A stretch of DNA of 64,000 bases from Metabacillus bambusae (GTDB taxonomy: Bacteria > Bacillota > Bacilli > Bacillales > Bacillaceae): contig NZ_JAGDEL010000026.1 in assembly GCF_017497975.1 (NCBI RefSeq), positions 1-64,000 of the forward strand, written 5' to 3'. Below are positions 57,290-64,000 of the stretch, piece after piece (the first letter of the stretch is position 1; the number at the start of each line of letters is the position of its first letter). The notes under the pieces are model-generated. The model worked only from the letters and a program-made list of their open reading frames with translations, did not search any database and was not told where the DNA came from. The translations under genes were made by a program, and so were the position numbers.

Positions 57290-58294
57290 ATGGATGAACG
57301 CCTTGTATCAAATGAAGCAGATTCACAGGAATCGTATATTGAGCAAAGCTTAAGGCCCCAGAACTTAGGACAATACATTGGACAGGATAAAGTAAAAGAA
57401 AATTTGAAGGTGTTTATAGAAGCAGCAAAAATGCGAAGCGAAACATTGGATCATGTTCTTTTATATGGTCCTCCAGGCTTGGGTAAAACAACATTAGCAA
57501 CGATTATTGCAAATGAAATGGGTGTAAATATTCGTACAACTTCAGGACCTGCTATTGAAAGACCTGGTGATTTAGCAGCAGTTTTAACAGCACTTGAGCC
57601 TGGTGATGTATTGTTTATCGATGAAATTCATCGTTTGCATCGTTCAATAGAGGAAGTATTGTATCCAGCTATGGAGGATTTTTGCCTTGATATAGTCATA
57701 GGTAAAGGCTCAACAGCAAGATCCGTTCGTTTAGATCTCCCTCCATTCACGCTAATTGGAGCAACAACAAGAGTTGGCTTGTTAACAGCTCCGCTTCGTG
57801 ACCGTTTTGGAGTCTTGAGCAGATTAGAATATTATAATGAAAAACAGCTAGCACATATTATTGAACGTACAGCAGAAATATTAGAAGTTGGTATTGAATA
57901 TGATGGTGCAATCGAAATGGCTAGAAGATCTCGTGGTACACCAAGAATTGCAAATCGCTTGCTAAGAAGAGTAAGAGATTTTGCTCAGGTTATGGGAGTA
58001 GAGACAATAACAACTGAATTAGCTGTAGACGCATTAGAGAGGCTTCAAGTAGATAAATTAGGATTAGATCATATTGATCATAAGCTTCTCCTTGGAATTA
58101 TTGAAAAATTCCGAGGAGGACCGGTTGGAATTGATACAATTTCGGCTACAATAGGAGAAGAGTCACATACAATTGAAGATGTATATGAGCCATATTTACT
58201 GCAAATTGGATTTCTTCAACGAACTCCAAGAGGAAGAATTGTAACAGATCTTGTATATCGTCATTTTCAAATGGAGGTTCCAAACATTGACTGA
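57290..58294 (+). CDS. ruvB: Holliday junction branch migration ATPase RuvB
   Basis: A AAA+ hexameric motor that pulls DNA through the RuvA-junction complex. The 334-residue protein has [20 protein letters not shown], Walker [12 protein letters not shown] near residue 60, Walker [10 protein letters not shown], sensor [18 protein letters not shown], and the winged-helix C-terminus ending [13 protein letters not shown]. The ATG at 57290 is after AAGGTG. It overlaps the next gene by eight bases. Confidence 0.97.
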   Translation: MDERLVSNEADSQESYIEQSLRPQNLGQYIGQDKVKENLKVFIEAAKMRSETLDHVLLYGPPGLGKTTLATIIANEMGVNIRTTSGPAIERPGDLAAVLTALEPGDVLFIDEIHRLHRSIEEVLYPAMEDFCLDIVIGKGSTARSVRLDLPPFTLIGATTRVGLLTAPLRDRFGVLSRLEYYNEKQLAHIIERTAEILEVGIEYDGAIEMARRSRGTPRIANRLLRRVRDFAQVMGVETITTELAVDALERLQVDKLGLDHIDHKLLLGIIEKFRGGPVGIDTISATIGEESHTIEDVYEPYLLQIGFLQRTPRGRIVTDLVYRHFQMEVPNID

Positions 58295-58487
58295 GTTTCC
58301 TAAAGTATTAATGATAATCGGTGGTGTGCTTTTAATCATTGGGGTTTTTATGCAATTTATTGGGAAACTACCTGGAGATATTGTGTTTAAAAAAGGGAAT
58401 ACAACTATATTTTTTCCCATTGTCACATGTATTGTCATTAGTATTGTTCTTTCTCTCATATTTTCGTTTTTAGGTCGATTTAAGTAA
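58287..58487 (+). CDS. DUF2905 family small membrane protein
   Basis: A 66-residue protein with two hydrophobic helices ([20 protein letters not shown] and [20 protein letters not shown]) joined by [15 protein letters not shown]. The loop motif LPGDI is the hallmark of the DUF2905 family, commonly found between ruvB and queA in Bacilli; its function is unknown. I choose the TTG at 58287, nine bases after GGAGG and overlapping the ruvB end. Confidence 0.85.
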   Translation: MTEFPKVLMIIGGVLLIIGVFMQFIGKLPGDIVFKKGNTTIFFPIVTCIVISIVLSLIFSFLGRFK

Positions 58488-58523
58488 AGTAAGTTAAGTG
58501 ATTATAGAAAAAAGGTGAACGTT

Positions 58524-59552
58524 TTGAAGGTAGAATTATTTGATTTTCACCTTCCAGAAGAACTGATTGCACAGGTTCCTTTAAAGGAAAGGGATGCGTC
58601 TAGACTAATGGTTCTTCACAAGGAGACAGGTGAACTACAGCATGAGTCATTTAAGTCAGTTATTGATTATTTCCACTCTGGTGATTGTCTCGTATTAAAT
58701 AATACAAGAGTTATGCCAGCGAGGCTTTTTGGTATGAAAGAAGATACTGGTGCAAGTATTGAGATCTTGTTATTAAAACAGCAAGAAGCTGATGTATGGG
58801 AAACTTTAGTTAAACCAGCCAAACGGGTAAAAGAAGGCACAGTGATCACTTTTGGTTCAGGTATACTAAAGGCTACTTGTGTGGGAACAAGTGAGCATGG
58901 TGGTCGATTACTACAATTTGATTATGATGGAATCTTTTATGAAGTTCTAGATTCACTTGGAGAAATGCCATTACCACCGTATATAAAGGAACAATTAGAT
59001 GATCGAGAAAGATACCAAACTGTTTTTTCTCGTGAAATTGGATCTGCTGCCGCACCAACTGCAGGATTACACTTTACAGAAGAAATTCTTGATCAACTTA
59101 AAGAAAAAGGGGTTCATATCGCGTTTATTACTCTACATGTGGGGTTAGGTACATTTCGGCCAGTTAGTGCTGAGACAGTAGAAGAACATGATATGCATGC
59201 TGAATTTTATCAAGTAACAGAGGGTACGGCTTCTCTTTTGAATGAAGTACGTTCAAGAGGTGGTCGAATTATCTCAGTGGGGACAACCTCGACTAGAACA
59301 CTTGAGACGATTGCGTCCAAGAATGAAGGGCAATATGTATCAGAAAGCGGCTGGACCAATATTTTTATTTATCCTGGTTATGAATTTAAAGGTATTGATG
59401 GTATGATCACAAACTTCCATCTGCCTAAATCTTCTTTAATTATGCTCGTTAGTGCTCTAGCATCAAGAGAATATGTGATGAACGCATACGCAGCAGCTGT
59501 TAAGGAAAAGTATCGATTTTTTAGCTTTGGAGATGCGATGCTTATTATCTAG
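58524..59552 (+). CDS. queA: S-adenosylmethionine:tRNA ribosyltransferase-isomerase QueA
   Basis: Builds epoxyqueuosine at the tRNA wobble position from the preQ1 base. The 342-residue protein begins with the usual [14 protein letters not shown], and has [36 protein letters not shown] (substrate loop) and [19 protein letters not shown] at the C-terminus. TTG start at 58524 after AAAGGTG, matching the family N-terminus better than the upstream GTG. It works directly after Tgt, encoded next. Confidence 0.96.
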   Translation: MKVELFDFHLPEELIAQVPLKERDASRLMVLHKETGELQHESFKSVIDYFHSGDCLVLNNTRVMPARLFGMKEDTGASIEILLLKQQEADVWETLVKPAKRVKEGTVITFGSGILKATCVGTSEHGGRLLQFDYDGIFYEVLDSLGEMPLPPYIKEQLDDRERYQTVFSREIGSAAAPTAGLHFTEEILDQLKEKGVHIAFITLHVGLGTFRPVSAETVEEHDMHAEFYQVTEGTASLLNEVRSRGGRIISVGTTSTRTLETIASKNEGQYVSESGWTNIFIYPGYEFKGIDGMITNFHLPKSSLIMLVSALASREYVMNAYAAAVKEKYRFFSFGDAMLII

Positions 59553-59580
59553 ATAGATAAGAAAAGGTTGGAAAATAATA

Positions 59581-59690
59581 TTGTGTCTAGCTTCAACGCC
59601 AAACTATTCATGAATTGATGATAAAGAATACCTTATCTTCATAAAAGTTTTAGTTTCACTAGGCTTTAGCGAGGCACTTCCGCATTTCAT
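59581..59690 (+). repeat. Interspersed repeat, family 3, degenerate copy K
   Basis: Starts TTGTGTCTAGCTTCAACGCC and ends GAGGCACTTCCGCATTTC; the outer arms resemble the family but the centre is diverged (arms TGATGATAAAG / CTTATCTTCAT). It ends 16 bases before the tgt start. Confidence 0.6.
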
Positions 59691-59694
59691 TTAA

Positions 59695-60852
<1,158 letters not shown>

Positions 60853-60877
60853 TACATGCTTGAAAGGGGTGAAAATA

Positions 60878-61138
60878 ATGGAAATGTTAGGAACTGTATT
60901 ACCTTTAGTACTTATGTTTGCTATTTTTTATTTCTTGTTGATTCGTCCGCAGCAAAAGCAACAAAAAGCGGTACGTGAAATGCAGAACAGCTTACAAAAG
61001 GGTGATAAAATAGTAACGATTGGTGGCCTACATGGTATTTTAGATTCAATCGACGAAAACAAGATTATTGTTAAAGTTGGTGACGGGACTCGTCTAACGT
61101 TTGATCGTAAATCAATTCGTGATGTTGTTAAAGACTAA
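60878..61138 (+). CDS. yajC: Preprotein translocase auxiliary subunit YajC
   Basis: A small membrane protein associated with SecDF-YajC. The 86-residue protein has one N-terminal helix (LPLVLMFAIFYFLLI) followed by RPQQKQQKAVREMQNSLQKGDKIVTIGGLHG split around residue 30-55, a typical YajC pattern. ATG at 60878 after GAAAGGGG. It follows tgt as in most Firmicutes. Confidence 0.95.
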   Translation: MEMLGTVLPLVLMFAIFYFLLIRPQQKQQKAVREMQNSLQKGDKIVTIGGLHGILDSIDENKIIVKVGDGTRLTFDRKSIRDVVKD

Positions 61139-61154
61139 AATGTACATAAGTGCA

Positions 61155-61189
61155 CAAAAAAACAGGGTTCAATTGGACCCTGTTTTTAT
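61155..61189. terminator. Bidirectional terminator after yajC
   Basis: AAAAACAGGGTTC / GGACCCTGTTTTT between yajC and the convergent gene at 61186-61572. Confidence 0.88.
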
Positions 61190-61572
61190 TTACTCGCTCT
61201 AGATGATGTCATATTGACTCCAAATACTCCCCCGAGCATTGCTACAACTAAAAAACCTCCGTGATACATTGTTTGTTCCATTGTAAAGATATGACCATAG
61301 CCTAAAAATTGAAAAAGAAAAATAATTAAAGAGTAGAGGATAGCAGTCACTCCACCAATTAACCATCCCTTTTCCTGTCCTTTTCCTCCAGCTACAAATC
61401 CTCCTATAAACATTGCTAAAACTGAAAGACCTAATAGTAACCATGCAATGGAAGATTCCGTTAGGCTTGTAAATTTTAAAAGCAAAGAAAATATTAAGCT
61501 AGTAGCTAAAGCGATAACAAAGATTGTGATAAGACCATAGAGAATTGCTTTTCCCCATTTTTTTGTTTCCAC
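61186..61572 (-). CDS. TIGR04086-type four-helix membrane protein (YrzE-like)
   Basis: A 128-residue membrane protein with four hydrophobic segments, including AILYGLITIFVIALATSLIFS and the glycine-rich MFIGGFVAGGKGQEKGWLIGG turn that marks the TIGR04086/YrzE family. The function is unknown. AAGGTGG on the minus strand precedes the ATG. The gene is convergent with yajC, in the same place as yrzE in B. subtilis. Confidence 0.85.
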   Translation of the reverse strand: METKKWGKAILYGLITIFVIALATSLIFSLLLKFTSLTESSIAWLLLGLSVLAMFIGGFVAGGKGQEKGWLIGGVTAILYSLIIFLFQFLGYGHIFTMEQTMYHGGFLVVAMLGGVFGVNMTSSRASK

Positions 61573-61721
61573 TTAGACTTCCACCTTTCCTTCTAAGTTC
61601 AAGCTTGTTTCTGCTCGTCTTAGTACAGAATATTCATAGAAGAAAAAAATAGAATACAAATATTTTTGTGGACTTGCATCATATGATGGTAAGAGGAAGT
61701 ATATTTCTTGAGATATAGTTT

Positions 61722-61842
61722 TAGTGTCTAGCTATAGTGACTAACCCCTTGGCTCTACAGCACTCATAATAGAAGGGAAATACTTCTTCTATTCATGATC
61801 GTTAATTTCCTGAGGACGAACAAGTCGCTTAAGCTTTTCATG
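61722..61842 (+). repeat. Interspersed repeat, family 3, degenerate copy L
   Basis: Begins TAGTGTCTAGCTATAGTGAC and ends ACAAGTCGCTTAAGCTTTTC, with a central AGAAGGGAAATACTTCTTCT hairpin. It ends 14 bases before the transporter gene, like copy K before tgt. It sits in the 283-base gap between the YrzE-like gene and the transporter gene. Confidence 0.6.
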
Positions 61843-61855
61843 TGGAAGGGGTTAA

Positions 61856-63151
61856 ATGATGCTAACAATATTGACTGTCATCATTTTTTTATTAACCTAT
61901 ATCGTAATTATGACAGAAAAAATTGATCGTGCGTTAGCTGCTGGGATCGGTGGTGTCGCAATGCTTATCGTTGGAATCTATGATGTGAACAAAGCCTTTG
62001 TCACTTATATTGATTGGAATACGATTGCATTGTTATTTGCTATGATGATCATTGTCATCATAACTAGTCAAACAGGTGTGTTTGAATATGTTGCGATTAT
62101 AATGGCGAAGGCTGTTGGCGGTAGACCAATTCCCTTGTTGATTGTTATTTCAACCTTAACAGCTATTGGTTCAGCTTTTTTGGCTAATGTGACAATGGTT
62201 TTGTTACTCGTACCAATTATATTAACAATTGTTAGAATGCTCGATATTCCTGCAATACCCTATTTGATTTCGATTATTATTGCATCAAACATTGGTGGAA
62301 CTGCAACATTGATTGGAGATCCACCCAATATTATGATTGGTCAAGCAGTTGAGCACTTATCGTTTAATGCATTTCTTATCCATCTTAGTCCAATTGTTCT
62401 GATTATTTTTGCTGTTGTTTTGCTTTATTTAATCATCATTTATTGGCCTAAGCTACAAGTAGATCACATTGATCGAAAAAAGCTTGCTTCTGTAAAAGCA
62501 AGCAATTACTTAAAGCTGACCGCTGCATTGCCAAAGTCAATTATCGTCTTAGCTTTAACAATAGCGGGATTTATTTTAAACCCGATACTTCATATCGATT
62601 TAACAAGTATTTCACTAGCAGGTGCACTGCTTCTCCTTTTGCTTACCCATGATGAAAATAATCCTGAAGGTATTCTTAAACAGGTAGAGTGGGGAACATT
62701 GTTTTTCTTTATTGGTTTATTCATGTTAATCGGTGGGTTAGAAGAGGTTGGGATTATTGATGAATTAGCTAGAGGAGTTGTTCTTTATACAGAGGGAGAT
62801 TTACCTAAAACGTCTATGTTAATCCTTTGGATGACAGGGATTTTATCTGGATTTGTTGATAACATTCCATTCGTTGCAGCAATGATTCCGGTCATTTTAG
62901 AATTTAAAGATTATGGAATGACGAATCTTGATCCATTGTGGTGGTCATTAGCACTGGGTGCATGCCTAGGAGGTAATGGTACATTATTAGGAGCAAGCTC
63001 TAATTTAGTAGTAGCAGGGTTAGCAGCAAAGGAAAAGGAACATATCAGATTTAGTGAATTTTTAAAGGTCGGCTTTCCGATTGTTATTATCTCATTAATC
63101 ATATCGTCGATTTATGTTTATCTTCGTTATTTACTAAACTTTACAGGCTAA
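61856..63151 (+). CDS. ArsB/NhaD-type ion transporter
   Basis: A 431-residue polytopic protein with 11-12 helices of the ion transporter superfamily. The repeated hairpin signatures SNIGGTATLIGDPPNIMIG (first half) and GNGTLLGASSNLVVAG (second half) are as in ArsB, NhaD and P-protein-like carriers. EKIDRALAAGIGGVAML at the N-terminus is typical of this group. The substrate (arsenite, Na+/H+ or a small anion) cannot be told from sequence. Start at the first ATG of ATGATG, after GGAAGGGG. Confidence 0.88.
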   Translation: MMLTILTVIIFLLTYIVIMTEKIDRALAAGIGGVAMLIVGIYDVNKAFVTYIDWNTIALLFAMMIIVIITSQTGVFEYVAIIMAKAVGGRPIPLLIVISTLTAIGSAFLANVTMVLLLVPIILTIVRMLDIPAIPYLISIIIASNIGGTATLIGDPPNIMIGQAVEHLSFNAFLIHLSPIVLIIFAVVLLYLIIIYWPKLQVDHIDRKKLASVKASNYLKLTAALPKSIIVLALTIAGFILNPILHIDLTSISLAGALLLLLLTHDENNPEGILKQVEWGTLFFFIGLFMLIGGLEEVGIIDELARGVVLYTEGDLPKTSMLILWMTGILSGFVDNIPFVAAMIPVILEFKDYGMTNLDPLWWSLALGACLGGNGTLLGASSNLVVAGLAAKEKEHIRFSEFLKVGFPIVIISLIISSIYVYLRYLLNFTG

Positions 63152-63226
63152 CTGTTTTTTCTTACATAAAACAATGGTTAACGTCCAAACTAATTGTAAG
63201 TAACTGCGGTAAAAGGAGGCCATTAA

Positions 63227-63883
63227 ATGGAAGTATATATCACCATTGTGGCTCGAACGATTTTTCTTTACTTCTTAATCGTTTTGATTTTTCGATTAAT
63301 GGGGAAAAGAGAAATAGGAGAATTGAGCATTTTTGATTTAGTTGTCTTTTTAATGATTGCTGAAATGGCTGTAACAGCAATAGAGGATCATAAAGACTCA
63401 TTAATACATACAATAATCCCAATGTTACTTCTAATGATAATTCAAATTTCATTAGCATTTTTGTCGCTGAAAAGTCAAAAAATCCGGTACTTGCTTGATG
63501 GGAAACCGACCATTATTATTAATCGTGGAAAGGTAGATGAGCACGCAATGAGATCACAACGTTACAATTTTGACGATTTAATGACTCATTTACGTGAAAA
63601 AGACATTAAGAGTATTGCTGATGTTGAATTTGCCTTATTGGAGTCTTCCGGAAAACTGTCAGTGATCGAGAAACAAAAGGACGAAAGAAATCAACCCGAA
63701 CTACCAATTCCAGTTATTATTGATGGACGTATCCAAGAGGAGAACCTAGAATCCATTAACAAAAATAATTTATGGCTAAGGCAACAGCTTCGAAAATTAG
63801 GATATGATAACATCAAACACATCTCCTTTTGCTCATTTGGAAAAGGGATCTTTTTTATTGATTTGAAGGATGAAAAAAAATAA
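63227..63883 (+). CDS. DUF421 membrane protein (YrbG-like)
   Basis: A 218-residue protein with three N-terminal helices (about 1-80) and a C-terminal cytoplasmic alpha/beta domain. The signature [27 protein letters not shown] (split here at residues 22-48) and the [19 protein letters not shown] region define the DUF421 family. B. subtilis has yrbG at this site. AAGGAGG precedes the ATG. The function is unknown; related proteins have been linked to spore germination and membrane stress. Confidence 0.88.
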   Translation: MEVYITIVARTIFLYFLIVLIFRLMGKREIGELSIFDLVVFLMIAEMAVTAIEDHKDSLIHTIIPMLLLMIIQISLAFLSLKSQKIRYLLDGKPTIIINRGKVDEHAMRSQRYNFDDLMTHLREKDIKSIADVEFALLESSGKLSVIEKQKDERNQPELPIPVIIDGRIQEENLESINKNNLWLRQQLRKLGYDNIKHISFCSFGKGIFFIDLKDEKK

Positions 63884-63897
63884 ATACAAACATACAA

Positions 63898-63931
63898 AGT
63901 TGAGGATCTTTAGGTCTTCATCTTTTTTGTT
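63898..63931 (+). terminator. Probable terminator after the DUF421 gene
   Basis: GAGGATC / GGTCTTC stem using G-U pairs, then CATCTTTTTT. Confidence 0.6.
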
Positions 63932-63952
63932 CTAGATAATAGGACATAACAA

Positions 63953-63980
63953 AAACAGACAGTAAATACCGTCTGTTTCA
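63953..63980. terminator. Second hairpin near the right edge
   Basis: AAACAGACAGTAAATACCGTCTGTTT, a palindrome that may terminate a convergent minus-strand gene beyond the window. Confidence 0.5.
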
Positions 63981-64000
63981 TCTTTAGATATAGAGGTTTA

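Overview
The window reads as a chromosomal segment of an AT-rich, endospore-forming member of the Bacillaceae. The gene order hemAXCDBL - spoVID - ysxE - valS - folC - spoIIB - maf - radC - mreBCD - minCD - spoIVFA/FB - rplU - prp - rpmA - spo0B - obg - pheBA - niaR/nifS/nadBCA - safA - coxA - bofC - ruvAB - queA - tgt - yajC is the arrangement I know from Bacillus subtilis. The genus cannot be fixed from this sequence alone. It is not B. subtilis itself: a full type IV pilus operon and an RNase G gene are present where B. subtilis has only comC or nothing.

Layout. 1-583 is the end of an IS3-like insertion sequence, followed by a small membrane protein gene on the minus strand. 1.5-7.9 kb is the haem operon from glutamyl-tRNA to uroporphyrinogen III. 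8.1-10.7 kb holds the spore-envelope genes spoVID and ysxE. 11.4-16.0 kb holds valS, behind a valine T-box, and folC. 16.1-31 kb is the accessory heart of the window. It contains a membrane-bound GAF-GGDEF diguanylate cyclase, a minus-strand operon of three prepilin-like proteins (one frameshifted), and a plus-strand operon of a small membrane protein, a VanW-family protein, pilB, pilT, pilC, a major pilin, the prepilin peptidase, pilM, pilN, pilO and spoIIB. 31-39 kb carries maf, radC, the mre and min shape/division genes and the spoIVF pro-sigmaK processing pair. 39-45.8 kb holds rng, the L21-Prp-L27 cluster, spo0B, obg and pheBA. 45.9-51.2 kb is the de novo NAD module: nifS-niaR diverge from nadBCA around one candidate NiaR operator. 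51.7-56.3 kb has safA, a YhcN/CoxA lipoprotein, small proteins, a cold-shock protein and bofC. 56.7-63.9 kb has ruvAB, queA, tgt, yajC and three membrane proteins.

How the genes fit together. The pilus locus appears to encode a complete monoderm type IV pilus: extension and retraction ATPases, platform protein, PilMNO, peptidase, major pilin and a set of minor pilins. The predicted tip protein ends in about eight 20-residue beta-solenoid-like repeats. The PilB N-terminus carries two 24-residue c-di-GMP-binding MshEN-type motifs, and a diguanylate cyclase gene lies next door, so c-di-GMP control of pilus extension is a reasonable inference.

Three families of short interspersed, GC-richer or strongly structured repeats (at least twelve copies) sit in the intergenic gaps. 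Six copies of one family all lie in the same orientation just upstream of plus-strand genes. No tRNA, rRNA, CRISPR array or prophage was seen.
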